A stretch of DNA of 59,738 nt from positions 1 to 59,738 of the forward strand of contig NZ_WLVL01000048.1 of NCBI RefSeq assembly GCF_009707125.1, in the 5' to 3' direction. Origin of the DNA: Arsenicicoccus cauae. Lineage in GTDB: Bacteria; Actinomycetota; Actinomycetes; Actinomycetales; Dermatophilaceae. Every line of letters begins with the position of its first letter. The first letter of the stretch is position 1. The notes beneath the pieces are model-generated. The model was not told where the DNA came from, searched no databases, and worked only from the letters and a program-made list of their open reading frames with translations. A program made the position numbers and the translations under genes. Shown here piece by piece: positions 9,406 through 19,851 of the stretch.

Positions 9406-10307
9406 CCGACCGGATCACGCTCACCGGCGTGCGCGCCCGCGGCAGGCACGGCGTCCTGCCCGAGGAGCGCGTGCTCGGGCAGGAGTTCGTCGTCGACCTG
9501 GTCCTGCACCTCGACCTCGGACGTGCCGCCGCCACCGACGACCTCGCGGCCACCGTGAGCTATGCCGCGGTCGCCGAGACCGTCCACGAGCTCGTGACGG
9601 GGGAGCCGCACGACCTCGTCGAGGCCCTGGCGGGGAGCATCGGCACCCGGCTGCTCGAGGACCACCTGCTCCTGGAGTCCGTCGACGTGACGGTGCACAA
9701 GCCGTCCGCTCCCATCGCCGTCGCGTTCGGCGACGTCGCGGTGACGGTGACCTCCCGCCGGGACGTCGAGGTCGTCATCGCCCTCGGCGCCAACCTCGAC
9801 GAGCCCTTGGCGACGCTGGCCTCGGCCGTCGACCGGCTCACCCGCACCCGGGGTCTGCGCGTCACCGGGCGGTCGGCGGTCGTCGAGACGGACCCGGTGG
9901 GCGGACCCGAGCAGCCCGCCTATCTCAACGCCGTCGTCCTCGGCCGCACCCGCCTGTCCGCCCGCGCCCTGCTCCACCGGCTGCACCGCATCGAGGCCGA
10001 CCACGGCCGCACCCGTGAGGTCCGCTGGGGCGCCCGCACCCTCGACCTCGACCTCATCGCCTACGGCGAGGCCCGCAGCGACGACCCCCGGCTCACGCTG
10101 CCCCACCCCCGCGCCCACGAGCGCGGGTTCGTGCTGGTGCCGTGGGCCGAGGTCGACCCCGACGCCGAGCTGACCCTCCCAGGCGGCGACCGCCGCCTCG
10201 TGCGGGAGCTCGCGGACGAGCGGCGGGCGGACGGCATACGGCCGGGGCCCGCGTGGCCCCTCGGTCCCCGCCACCGTCTCCGCGGCGACCAGGTGGCGTC
10301 GTGCTGA
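9402..10307 (+). CDS. folBK: bifunctional dihydroneopterin aldolase / HPPK (FolB-FolK fusion)
   Basis: One 301-residue polypeptide carries two successive folate enzymes. Residues 1 to about 122 are FolB-like (ITLTGVRARGRHGVLPEE start; VTVHKPSAPI near the end of the domain). From about residue 125 to the end it is FolK-like (VIALGANL, the DP-GG loop, and VRWGARTLDLDLIAYG with the catalytic Asp pair). The two genes are separate and adjacent in M. tuberculosis (folB, folK), so this looks like a stop-codon fusion. ATG 9402 overlaps the folP stop (ATGA). Confidence 0.95.
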   Translation: MTDRITLTGVRARGRHGVLPEERVLGQEFVVDLVLHLDLGRAAATDDLAATVSYAAVAETVHELVTGEPHDLVEALAGSIGTRLLEDHLLLESVDVTVHKPSAPIAVAFGDVAVTVTSRRDVEVVIALGANLDEPLATLASAVDRLTRTRGLRVTGRSAVVETDPVGGPEQPAYLNAVVLGRTRLSARALLHRLHRIEADHGRTREVRWGARTLDLDLIAYGEARSDDPRLTLPHPRAHERGFVLVPWAEVDPDAELTLPGGDRRLVRELADERRADGIRPGPAWPLGPRHRLRGDQVASC

Positions 10308-10777
10308 GGGGTGGCCGCGGGCTCAGCGTCGGTCTGTGCGCCCTCCTCGCGGTGCTGGTGCTCGCCGTCGGCTACGCCGTGCTGTCGTGGTGGAGCGAGG
10401 GCGGGCGGTCGCTGCCGCCGGTCGGCTACCTCGCCACGCTGCCGCTCGTGCTCGTGGCCGCACTCGTCCTGGCCGGCGCCTGGTCGGTCCGCCGTACCGT
10501 GCGTGGTCGCCGGGCCTCGGGGCCGCACGACGGGCTGCGGGGCTTCCGGGTGCTGGTGCTCTGCCAGGCCGCCGCGCTGACCGGCGCCGTGGTGGCCGGG
10601 TGGAGCCTGGCCCACGCCCTCGTCGCACGGGCCGGCCTCGCGCTGCAGGGCCTCGGTTCCGACGCCGCGGCGGCCCTCGCCGTGACCGCGGCCGGCGTCC
10701 TGCTCGTCGTCGCCGGTCTCGTGGGCCAGTCCTGGTGCCGGCTCGACGAGGACCGCACCGCGCCGCCCGCGCCCTAG
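10301..10777 (+). CDS. DUF3180 integral membrane protein
   Basis: A small membrane protein (158 aa) with four predicted hydrophobic segments in two pairs separated by a short Arg-rich loop (SVRRTVRGRRASGPH). This family regularly follows folK in actinobacteria (Rv3605c position). No enzymatic motif is visible and the function is unknown. GTG 10301 overlaps the end of the folBK reading frame by 7 nt and has AGGTGG 4 nt upstream, so it looks like the last gene of the ftsH-fol operon. Confidence 0.8.
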   Translation: MLRGGRGLSVGLCALLAVLVLAVGYAVLSWWSEGGRSLPPVGYLATLPLVLVAALVLAGAWSVRRTVRGRRASGPHDGLRGFRVLVLCQAAALTGAVVAGWSLAHALVARAGLALQGLGSDAAAALAVTAAGVLLVVAGLVGQSWCRLDEDRTAPPAP

Positions 10778-10846
10778 CGCCTGTCTCCCGAGGTCGGGTG
10801 AGGACGCCTGCTCGTGGGTGTCACGTGGCGGACGGCCCGACCCGCG

Positions 10847-11449
10847 TCAGCCGCAGACGGGGTCGCTCTCGACCTTGGTGGCCCAGCCCTGGTCGTCGAG
10901 GGTGAGCTTGACGATCGCCTGGTCCCCGGGCAGCTCGGCCAGGGCCTGGACGGTGCTCGGCGAGGTCTGCGGGGGGGCGCCCTCGCTCGTGCAGGTCTGA
11001 CGCACGACCGTCGCACCCGGGTCGACCGGGATCCGGAACGAGATGGTGTTGCGGTTGCTGAACAGCGAGCCCGCGTGCGGTGCGAGGTCCACACCCTGGC
11101 GGCCGACCGAGCCGTCCGAGCGGCCCCGCACCGTCCACCGGTCGAAGGTCAGCACCGGCGTCTGGTCCTTCATCTCCACCGCCGTGATCTTGCCGAGGTC
11201 GTAGGCCCGGCCGCGGACCTGGCTGGTCACGCCGACGGCGCGCGTCGCCGTGGGGGTCGGCGTGGGTGTCGCCGAGGGCTTGGGGGCCGCGGCCGCGCCG
11301 GTCACCGTCACCGTCGGGGTCACCGTCACGGTGACCGGCGGCGCGTAGCCGCTGGACAGCGCGGTGCAGCCGGACAGCAGGGCGCCGGCGCCCACGGTCA
11401 GGGGCAGGAGCACGACGGCGGCGCGCAGGGTGGCGGGGCGAGACGGCAT
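10847..11449 (-). CDS. putative lipoprotein
   Basis: A 200-residue secreted protein with a lipoprotein signal peptide: basic N-terminus, hydrophobic core and lipobox LLSGC with Cys28. A Thr/Val/Pro-rich linker with TVTVTPTVTVTG repeats follows, then a globular domain of about 130 residues with two Cys (one in RQTCTSEG and one near the C-terminus in DPVCG) that may form a disulfide. No family recognised. AAAGGA lies 6-7 nt before the ATG. It converges on DUF3180 and is divergent from lysS. Confidence 0.8.
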   Translation of the reverse strand: MPSRPATLRAAVVLLPLTVGAGALLSGCTALSSGYAPPVTVTVTPTVTVTGAAAAPKPSATPTPTPTATRAVGVTSQVRGRAYDLGKITAVEMKDQTPVLTFDRWTVRGRSDGSVGRQGVDLAPHAGSLFSNRNTISFRIPVDPGATVVRQTCTSEGAPPQTSPSTVQALAELPGDQAIVKLTLDDQGWATKVESDPVCG

Positions 11450-11545
11450 GGGGGGTCCTTTCGTCCCGGACAGTGTCCCCGGTGACGGCCTTCCGGCCCA
11501 AGGCGGCGCGCAGGACGACCGGCGGGGAGTCGCGGTGCGCGCGAC

Positions 11546-11551
11546 TACGCT
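11546..11551 (+). promoter_or_regulatory. -10 element TACGCT, leaderless lysS promoter
   Basis: TACGCT ends 6 nt before the lysS ATG (11558), so the transcript would begin at or next to the start codon. There is no Shine-Dalgarno sequence. Confidence 0.6.
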
Positions 11552-11557
11552 GGGGGC

Positions 11558-13102
11558 ATGAGTTCCGCGCCCGAGCAGCAGCCCCACCAGCCCGACGTCG
11601 CCGCCTCCGACGGCGACGTGCCCGAGCAGATGCGGGTCCGCCGCGACAAGCGCGAGCGGCTGCTGGAGCGGGGTATGGCGCCCTACGCCGTCACCGTCCC
11701 GCGCACCCACTCCCTGGCCCAGGCCGCCGCGCTCGGTGAGCCGCTGGAGGCCGGTGACGAGCCCGAGGGCGAGGAGTTCGTCGTCTCGGTGACGGGACGC
11801 ATCGTCTACCAACGCAACACCGGCAAGCTCTGCTTCGCCACCCTCCAGGAGGGGCCGGGCACGCGACTGCAGGTCATGCTCAGCCTCGCCGAGGTCGGTC
11901 AGGACCAGCTCGACGCGTGGAAGGCCGACGTCGACCTCGGCGACCACGTCAGCGTCACCGGGCACGTGGTGCGCAGTCGCCGCGGCGAGGTGTCCGTCAT
12001 GGCGACGACCTGGGTCATGGCCTCCAAGGCCTTGCGCCCCCTCCCGACGCTGCACAAGGACCTGTCCGAGGAGACGCGGGTGCGGCAGCGGTATGCCGAC
12101 CTGATCGTGCGTCAGGAGGCGCGCGACATGGTGCGGCTGCGGGCGACGGTGCTGCGCTCCATCCGCAGCACCCTGGACGGGCTCGGATTCGTCGAGGTGG
12201 AGACGCCGATCCTCAACCTCAGCCACGGGGGAGCGGCCACCCCGTTCACCACCCACCTCAATGCCTTCGACATCGACATGAGTCTGCGCGCCTACACCGA
12301 GCTGTGGCTCAAGCGCGCCGTCGTCGGAGGGGTCGACCGCGTCTACGAGATCGGCAAGGTCTTTCGCAACGAGGGGGTGGACTCCACGCACTCCCCGGAG
12401 TTCACCGAGCTCGAGTTCTACGAAGCCTACGGCGACCAGTTCACGGCGGCCGACCGCACCCGGCAGATCATTCTCGACGCCGCGGAGGCGACCGGCCGCG
12501 GCACGTCTCTGGTCGACTATCGCGGCCGGGAGATCGACCTGTCCGGCGAGTGGCGCTGGCTGCCGATCTGCGAGGGGGTCGGCCAGGCGCTCGGCGAGGA
12601 GGTCCTGCCTGACGAGACGCCGGACAACGTCGAGCGGCTGCGCCGTCTGGCTGCGGCTCACGAGATCTCCCTCAAGCCCTCCTGGGGTGCCGGCGAGATC
12701 GTCCTCGAGCTGTTCGAGCAGCTCGTCGAGCACACCCTGCTGCAGCCGACCTTCGTCTGCGACTACCCCGAGTCCGTGCGGCCGCTGGCCCGCGCCCACC
12801 GCACCACGCCCGGCCTGGTCGAGGCCTGGGACCTCATCGTCGGTGGGGTCGAGCTCGCCCCCTCCTACTCCGAGCTGGTCGACCCGGTGGTGCAGCGCGA
12901 GCGGCTCACCGCGCAGGCGGCGCTGGCCGCCGGCGGGGACGACGAGGCGATGGAGCTCGACGAGGACTTCCTGCGGGCGCTGGAGTATAGCGCGCCCCCG
13001 ATGGGCGGGACCGGCATGGGCGTCGACCGGCTCATCATGCTGCTCACCGGCACGGGGATCCGCGAGACCATCCTGTTTCCCCATCTCAAGCCGCAGGCCT
13101 GA
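11558..13102 (+). CDS. lysS: lysine--tRNA ligase (class II)
   Basis: Charges tRNA-Lys (514 aa). An N-terminal OB-fold anticodon-binding domain (about residues 50-165) is followed by the class II catalytic core: motif 2 begins FRNEG (269-273) and motif 3 is GTGMGVDRL near the C-terminus. The acidic/Gln-rich first 25 residues are variable. The start ATG is 6 nt after a -10 element. Position before lsr2 and clpC is conserved in actinobacteria. Confidence 0.98.
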   Translation: MSSAPEQQPHQPDVAASDGDVPEQMRVRRDKRERLLERGMAPYAVTVPRTHSLAQAAALGEPLEAGDEPEGEEFVVSVTGRIVYQRNTGKLCFATLQEGPGTRLQVMLSLAEVGQDQLDAWKADVDLGDHVSVTGHVVRSRRGEVSVMATTWVMASKALRPLPTLHKDLSEETRVRQRYADLIVRQEARDMVRLRATVLRSIRSTLDGLGFVEVETPILNLSHGGAATPFTTHLNAFDIDMSLRAYTELWLKRAVVGGVDRVYEIGKVFRNEGVDSTHSPEFTELEFYEAYGDQFTAADRTRQIILDAAEATGRGTSLVDYRGREIDLSGEWRWLPICEGVGQALGEEVLPDETPDNVERLRRLAAAHEISLKPSWGAGEIVLELFEQLVEHTLLQPTFVCDYPESVRPLARAHRTTPGLVEAWDLIVGGVELAPSYSELVDPVVQRERLTAQAALAAGGDDEAMELDEDFLRALEYSAPPMGGTGMGVDRLIMLLTGTGIRETILFPHLKPQA

Positions 13103-13140
13103 GGGACACCGCGAAATCCTGATCGACGAGAGGTTTTGCC

Positions 13141-13326
13141 ATGGACATGCTCTGGAAGGTCTTCATCGCTCTGGCACCCACCGTGGGCGTTCTCTTCATC
13201 TTCTGGCACGTGATGAAGAACATCCTCGAGGGCGATCGGCGCGAACGAATTGCGCACGCCCAGTGGGAAAGGGAGCAGGAGATGTCGGCCCGCAATTCCA
13301 CCGGCGGGCAGGACGGGCACGTTTAG
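13141..13326 (+). CDS. small single-pass membrane protein
   Basis: A 61-residue protein with one hydrophobic segment (about residues 8-26, LAPTVGVLFIFWHVM) and a strongly charged cytoplasmic tail (GDRRERIAHAQWEREQEM). ATG 13141 has GAGAGG 8 nt upstream. It lies between lysS and lsr2. No function known. Its base composition, like the following gap, is less GC-rich than the surrounding genes. Confidence 0.7.
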   Translation: MDMLWKVFIALAPTVGVLFIFWHVMKNILEGDRRERIAHAQWEREQEMSARNSTGGQDGHV

Positions 13327-13340
13327 TCGACACCGATGCT

Positions 13341-13370
13341 TTGACCGGCGCGGGTGAAATCCCCTATGTT
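13341..13370 (+). promoter_or_regulatory. lsr2 promoter (TTGACC-N18-TATGTT)
   Basis: TTGACC (13341-13346) and TATGTT (13365-13370) are separated by 18 nt, one of the best -35/-10 pairs in the window. The segment 13325-13420 is clearly AT-richer than its surroundings. Lsr2 prefers AT-rich DNA, so self-repression is plausible (inference). GAGGAG at 13405-13410 is the lsr2 ribosome-binding site. Confidence 0.65.
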
Positions 13371-13417
13371 GATGGGCGGACCTATTCTTTTCCCGGCCAC
13401 TGACGAGGAGATTCGAA

Positions 13418-13741
13418 ATGGCACAGCGCATCCAGGTCATCATCGAGGACGACATCGACGGGGGTGCCGCGGCCGAGACCGTGACGTTCGCGCTCGACGG
13501 CGTGACCTACGAGATCGACCTGTCCGAGGACAACGCCCGCAAGCTGCGCGACGACTTCGCGGCCTGGGTCGGCCACGCTCGTCGCTCGGGCGGTCGCAGG
13601 ACCACCGGACGCAAGCCCTCCGGCGGCGGCCGCAGCAACCTCAACGACGTCCGCGAGTGGGGTCGGCAGAACGGCTTCCAGGTCTCCGAGCGCGGCCGCG
13701 TCTCGTCCGAGCTGCAGAGGGCCTACGACGCCGCCCACTGA
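13418..13741 (+). CDS. lsr2: nucleoid-associated protein Lsr2
   Basis: H-NS-like xenogeneic silencer (107 aa) that bridges AT-rich DNA. The N-terminal oligomerisation domain spans about residues 1-60 (MAQRIQVIIEDDIDGG start). A Gly/Arg/Ser linker follows, then the C-terminal DNA-binding domain with the AT-hook-like RGR at residues 92-94. It has its own strong promoter and lies just upstream of an FhuF-like gene and clpC, as expected for the lysS-lsr2-clpC block. Confidence 0.97.
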   Translation: MAQRIQVIIEDDIDGGAAAETVTFALDGVTYEIDLSEDNARKLRDDFAAWVGHARRSGGRRTTGRKPSGGGRSNLNDVREWGRQNGFQVSERGRVSSELQRAYDAAH

Positions 13742-13778
13742 TCGCGGCGTCCGGCTCACCGCGACGGCGCTGACGTCC

Positions 13779-14516
13779 GTGGGTCATCCCCTGACCGGCG
13801 GTGAGCTGGAGCTCGCCTGCGACCTCGTCTCGTCCCGCATCGCCTGGCTCGACCTCCTCGTCGGGCCGGGCGATGCCGCGTCCGGCCCCACGGTCGACAC
13901 CGCCGAGGTCGGCTCTGGCTCGCCGGCCGGGCTGCAGGCCCTGGCCGACTGGCGCTCGCGGGTGGAGGCGGGCTGGGCGCGGCTCTACGGCCGTCGCCAG
14001 CCACCCCACGTCGCGGCCACCTTCGTCCTCGGGTGGTACCTCGACGCCCTGGCCCACCCCGCGGCCTTCGCCGCCGCGATCGGGCCCTGGGCCCTCGACC
14101 TGTCGCCGGGCTCGGTGGTGATCGAGCCGCACCCCACCCAGGGCTACCCCGCGCGGGTCCACGTGTCCGCGAGCGCCGCTCACCAGGTCCTCGCCTCCGA
14201 ACCGGTGCGCCTGCGCCGGGCCGAGGAGTCCTACCGGCACCACGCCGAGCAGGTGGCCAGGTCGTATGCCGCGCCCGGCGTCAAGATGTCCAGCCGCCAG
14301 CGGCTGGGGATGGTCGACGACCTGTGGCGCATCGCGGTGGAGCGGGCCGCAGCGGCGGCGGGCAGCCCCCTGCTCGTCCGGCCGGACGACGACTCCCGAG
14401 GTCGGCTGCGGGCATCCTGCTGCTTCATCTACGCTCTCCCGGGAGCCACGACCTGCTCCACCTGCCCTCGTCGCGCCCGCGCGACCCCCTCGACCCGGCG
14501 CTCGCCTGCGCCGTGA
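13779..14516 (+). CDS. FhuF-like [2Fe-2S] protein (putative siderophore-iron reductase)
   Basis: A 245-residue protein whose C-terminus carries the FhuF cysteine pattern: Cys214-Cys215, then ten residues, Cys226-x2-Cys229. In FhuF this binds a [2Fe-2S] cluster and helps reduce ferric siderophores. The N-terminal ~200 residues are helical-looking with Trp/Arg patches. GTG 13779 is the assumed start; there is no strong ribosome-binding site, so it could begin elsewhere. It is not a standard member of the lsr2-clpC block, so it may be an insertion. Confidence 0.7.
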   Translation: MGHPLTGGELELACDLVSSRIAWLDLLVGPGDAASGPTVDTAEVGSGSPAGLQALADWRSRVEAGWARLYGRRQPPHVAATFVLGWYLDALAHPAAFAAAIGPWALDLSPGSVVIEPHPTQGYPARVHVSASAAHQVLASEPVRLRRAEESYRHHAEQVARSYAAPGVKMSSRQRLGMVDDLWRIAVERAAAAAGSPLLVRPDDDSRGRLRASCCFIYALPGATTCSTCPRRARATPSTRRSPAP

Positions 14517-14524
14517 GGAGCGCC

Positions 14525-14911
14525 ATGTCCGTCCCGACCCAGCCCGACGGCCGAGCCGACGGCCAGACCGTCGACCTGGAGCAGGTGGTCGAGCTCGAGA
14601 TGAAGCTCCTCGACCCCAACATGCGCGGCGACGTGGAGGGCGTGCAGCCGCTCCTGCACGACTACTACGCGGAGTATGCCGCCAGCGGTCAGGTCTACGA
14701 CCGGCGCACGGCCCTCCAGGCCCCCGTCGAGGACTCGACGAGCTCGTTGACCGTCGACCGCCTCGAGGCGGAGCTGCTTGCGCCCGGCGTGGTCCTCGTG
14801 ACCTACCGGGCGCACCGGTCGTCCCGCACCTCCTGGCGGTCCTCGGTCTGGTTGCTCACCGAGCACGGGTGGCAGCTGCGCCACCAGCAGGCCACCCCGA
14901 TCCGCGACTGA
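14525..14911 (+). CDS. SnoaL-like / DUF4440 family protein
   Basis: A 128-residue protein of the NTF2-like fold: a helical start (VELEMKLLDPNMRGDVEGVQPLLHD is characteristic, shown here only by its VELEMKLLDP part), then strands ending in WLLTEHGWQLRHQQATP. Such proteins are small enzymes or ligand-binding domains; no catalytic residues can be assigned. GAGGAG ends 4 nt before ATG 14525, and the SD overlaps the stop of the FhuF-like gene, so the two are probably co-translated. Confidence 0.75.
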   Translation: MSVPTQPDGRADGQTVDLEQVVELEMKLLDPNMRGDVEGVQPLLHDYYAEYAASGQVYDRRTALQAPVEDSTSSLTVDRLEAELLAPGVVLVTYRAHRSSRTSWRSSVWLLTEHGWQLRHQQATPIRD

Positions 14912-15021
14912 GGCCGGTCGGCCGTGACGGCGGGCGTCCGGCATACGACCGCCTCCCGCACGGCGCCGATCCCGTCCGCTGAGGGCGAACACCGCGGACG
15001 CGCAGCACGGAACACCACGCA

Positions 15022-15062
15022 CGCCGGTGGCGTTGACATCGTCAAGTCCCGCGCCGTACGGC
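15022..15062 (+). promoter_or_regulatory. candidate clpC promoter with ClgR-type box
   Basis: A perfect -35 hexamer TTGACA (15033-15038) is immediately preceded by CGC-CGGTG-GCG (15022-15032). ClgR, the activator of clp genes in Corynebacterium and Streptomyces, binds a CGC-N5-GCG core; here the inner bases also fit the YNANR pattern except for one G in place of A. The matching -10 (TACGGC near 15057) is weak. No CIRCE element is present. Confidence 0.4.
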
Positions 15063-15119
15063 GGGGCGTGCCCGGCGGTGCGTCCCAGCGCGCACGGTCC
15101 GTCGGGAGGCGTAGATAGC

Positions 15120-15135
15120 ATCGAGGCATCTCGAT
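15120..15135. promoter_or_regulatory. inverted repeat ATCGAG-GCAT-CTCGAT before clpC
   Basis: A perfect 6-bp inverted repeat with 4-nt spacer lies immediately upstream of the GAGGAG ribosome-binding site of clpC and just after a TAGATAGCAT stretch that could serve as a second -10. It could be an operator or a 5'-UTR hairpin. Confidence 0.35.
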
Positions 15136-15153
15136 AGCGAGGAGACAACCCAG

Positions 15154-17706
<2,553 letters not shown>

Positions 17707-17760
17707 GACCGGCCGGCGCCGGTGCCCCGACGGGCGCCGTGCTCCCGCCACGCGGCCTAG

Positions 17761-17792
17761 CGGCCCCGCCCACCAGCTGGTGGACGGGGCCG
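17761..17792. terminator. near-perfect hairpin after clpC
   Basis: A 16-bp arm CGGCCCCGCCCACCAG is followed directly by its inverse with a single mismatch, forming a long GC-rich stem about 55 bp after the clpC stop and before the argA promoter. Probable clpC terminator without a U-tract. Confidence 0.65.
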
Positions 17793-17814
17793 CAGCCGTG
17801 CGGTCGGGCGCCGC

Positions 17815-17820
17815 TAGGTT
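17815..17820 (+). promoter_or_regulatory. -10 element TAGGTT upstream of argA
   Basis: TAGGTT lies 32 nt before ATG 17853. The leader contains GGAGAC (17844-17849) as ribosome-binding site, so this gene has a conventional short 5'-UTR. Confidence 0.45.
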
Positions 17821-17852
17821 AGGGGGTCTCAGCAGGCGCGGACGGAGACGGC

Positions 17853-18377
17853 ATGGGCGAGCAGCAGCAGGAGACGGTGGAGCGGCTGCGGGTCCGCCCG
17901 GCCCGCACGAGCGACGTGCTGGCGATCCGTGCGCTGGTCAAGCCCTACGCGCAGCGGCGCATCCTGCTGGCCAAGGACGCGGTGGCCTACTTCGAGTCGG
18001 TGCAGCAGTTCCGGGTCGCCGAGCTGGACGGCGAGATCGTGGGCTGCGGTGCTCTGCACGTCTTCTGGGAGGACGTGGCCGAGGTGCGCACGCTCGCGGT
18101 CTCGCCGCGCGCGCTGGGCCACGGCGTGGGCGGCCGGATCGTGGACGCCCTGCTCGACGACGCCCGCCGGCTCGGGGTGTCCCGCGTCTTCTGCCTGACC
18201 TTCGAGGTGGACTTCTTCGCGCGGCACGGCTTCCGGCCGATCGAGGGCACCCCGGTCACCCACGAGGTCTTCGCCGAGCTGGTCCGGTCGTACGACGAGG
18301 GCACGGCGGAGTTCCTCGACCTGGACCGGGTCAAGCCCAACACCCTGGGCAACACCCGGATGCTCGTCGACCTCTGA
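17853..18377 (+). CDS. argA: amino-acid N-acetyltransferase (ArgA-type, GNAT fold)
   Basis: Likely catalyses the first step of arginine synthesis, N-acetylation of glutamate with acetyl-CoA (174 aa). It closely follows the sequence I recall for mycobacterial ArgA (Rv2747): RPARTSDVLAIRALV near the start, VVGCGALHVxW-like core (IVGCGALHVFWED), FFARHGFRPIEGTPVTHEVF and KPNTLGNTRMLVDL at the C-terminus. It is a stand-alone GNAT domain without the kinase-like domain of E. coli ArgA. It is monocistronic, with its own promoter and with hairpins or decayed DNA on both sides. Confidence 0.9.
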   Translation: MGEQQQETVERLRVRPARTSDVLAIRALVKPYAQRRILLAKDAVAYFESVQQFRVAELDGEIVGCGALHVFWEDVAEVRTLAVSPRALGHGVGGRIVDALLDDARRLGVSRVFCLTFEVDFFARHGFRPIEGTPVTHEVFAELVRSYDEGTAEFLDLDRVKPNTLGNTRMLVDL

Positions 18378-18464
18378 CCGCGCCGCGTCGTCCGGATCGT
18401 GACGGGACGTGGGCCGGCGCTGCTGGTCTGGCGGGCAGACGGTGCGAGGTCAGGCGGCAGGAGG

Positions 18465-18975
18465 TCAGGAAGTGGGGGCAGGCGAGCGGCTCCACAGGGT
18501 GTGCAGCGGCCCCACGACCTCGAGGTTCCCGGCGGCGTGGGGGATGACCACCGTGCTGCCCCGCCCGACGTGGACGGGACCGCTGCCTGCGCGCAGCTCG
18601 CTCCCCCTCGGTCACCACCAGCACGCCGAAGCCGGCCTCGAGGCTGTCGCCCGGGCCGACCCGGTCCAGCCGGAAGAATGGCGCCGCCTCGGGCGGCAGC
18701 TGCGCTCCCTGCGGGCCGCCGGCGACGAGACGCTGCACGTCACCGCGGGTGTAAGCCGTCCGGTCGGCGGCGCGAAGGGCGTATGGGAAGCCAAGCCCGA
18801 GATGACCGTCGCGAGGCCCGTCGATGGCGAAGCTCTCCCACTCCAGCAGGATCGACATGTCCTCGGGCTCCTGCACCCCGTGCCAACCACTTTGCGGCCC
18901 AGATGGTTCGGGGGGGCCGGGGCGCCGGACTCCTACCCGGACCGGCGGCCGCGCACCGCGTCCTGCGGCACCAGC
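18465..18975 (-). pseudogene. remnant of a class I mannose-6-phosphate isomerase
   Basis: The minus strand still encodes the C-terminal part of a ManA-like cupin protein: VQEPEDMSILLEW and HLGLGFPYALRAADR, then DSLEAGFGVLVVTEGE. The frame is then lost in a run of five C (18603-18607, plus strand). Removing one base restores ELRAGSGPVHVGRGSTVVIP up to a stop at 18465. The N-terminal zinc-site half is absent; sequence upstream of the VQEPEDM segment is not recognisable and abuts the SGNH hydrolase stop. This accounts for the ~600-bp stretch 18378-18977 that holds no intact gene; 18378-18464 shows nothing else. Confidence 0.75.
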
Positions 18976-18977
18976 GT

Positions 18978-19775
18978 CTAGTCCACAGGCCAGCCCCCAG
19001 CCCACCGGGCCGGTCGGCGCTGGTCCAGCGGCGGTATGGCGGCCGCCAGCTGCTCGGCCCACAGCACGCAGCCTGCGGGCCCGGGGTGGAAGCCGTCGGC
19101 GGCCAGGTGCTCCGCCTTCAGTGGCACGTCGCGGACCGGCACGTACGCCATCCGGTGCCGCTCGGCCGTGGCGGCCACCCGCTCGTCGAGGGTGGCGGCT
19201 CGGCGGGCCAGCAGCGCCGCGACCGGCGCGGGCAGCAGCGGCATCGTGGTGGGGTCGGGCAGGCCGCTGAGCACCACCACCGCGCCCGGCTGCAGCCCCC
19301 GCACCCGCGTGACCAGGGCCTCCACGTCGCGGGCGAAGACCGCCGGCCGGCGTCCGCGGATCAGGTCGTTGACGCCGAGCGCGACGGCGACCACGTCGAC
19401 CGGGTCCCCGGCGAGCCGGTCCACCAGGTGGGTGGTGCAGTGGTCGGCGGTGGCCCCGTCGGCCGCCGCGGTGCGCCAGCTCACCGGACGGCCCTCGCGG
19501 TCGGCCAGCCGCTGCGCCAGCCGGGCGGCGAGGATCTCCTCCGGCCGGTCGCAGCCGATGCCGAGGGCGGTGGACTCCCCGAGCACGACCAGCGTCAGCG
19601 GGCGGGTGCCGTCCACCGTCCCGGTGGTGGGGCGGGCCACGCCGGTCTCGGCGCCGGCGGGGGCGTGCAGCCTGGGCGTCGACGCGGCCAGCCGTTCGTG
19701 GAGGGTCTGCCGCACGTCCAGGGCGCGGCGCACGCCGGCGACATCGATCTTGCGGGGCGCGATGCGAGGAGCCAT
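18978..19775 (-). CDS. SGNH/GDSL-family hydrolase
   Basis: A 265-residue esterase-like protein with the four SGNH blocks: GES in VVLGESTALGIG (Glu in place of the usual Asp), Gly in the second block, GVND in VALGVNDLIRG, and the Asp-His pair in DGFHPGPAG. It lacks a clear signal peptide; the first 60 residues are basic and variable. ATG 19775 has GAGGAT upstream; an upstream GTG-type start (19847) is possible. Substrate unknown (lipid or carbohydrate esters are typical). It is downstream of mutY on the same strand. Confidence 0.85.
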   Translation of the reverse strand: MAPRIAPRKIDVAGVRRALDVRQTLHERLAASTPRLHAPAGAETGVARPTTGTVDGTRPLTLVVLGESTALGIGCDRPEEILAARLAQRLADREGRPVSWRTAAADGATADHCTTHLVDRLAGDPVDVVAVALGVNDLIRGRRPAVFARDVEALVTRVRGLQPGAVVVLSGLPDPTTMPLLPAPVAALLARRAATLDERVAATAERHRMAYVPVRDVPLKAEHLAADGFHPGPAGCVLWAEQLAAAIPPLDQRRPARWAGGWPVD

Positions 19776-19851
19776 GCCCCCATCCTCGCGCGAGGACTCG
19801 GCCGGCGGGAGGACCCCGGCCCGCGGATCGGACGCGACCGGGGTCACGGGC

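Noticed and set aside
10847-13084. 745-codon minus-strand frame joining the antisense of lysS to the lipoprotein
   Set aside because: Only the last 201 codons, from ATG 11449 with a good ribosome-binding site and lipobox, look real; the rest is antisense to lysS.
14912-15153. CIRCE or HAIR element upstream of clpC
   Set aside because: Neither the CIRCE inverted repeat nor an HspR-type HAIR sequence is present; only a ClgR-like core and a short dyad were seen.
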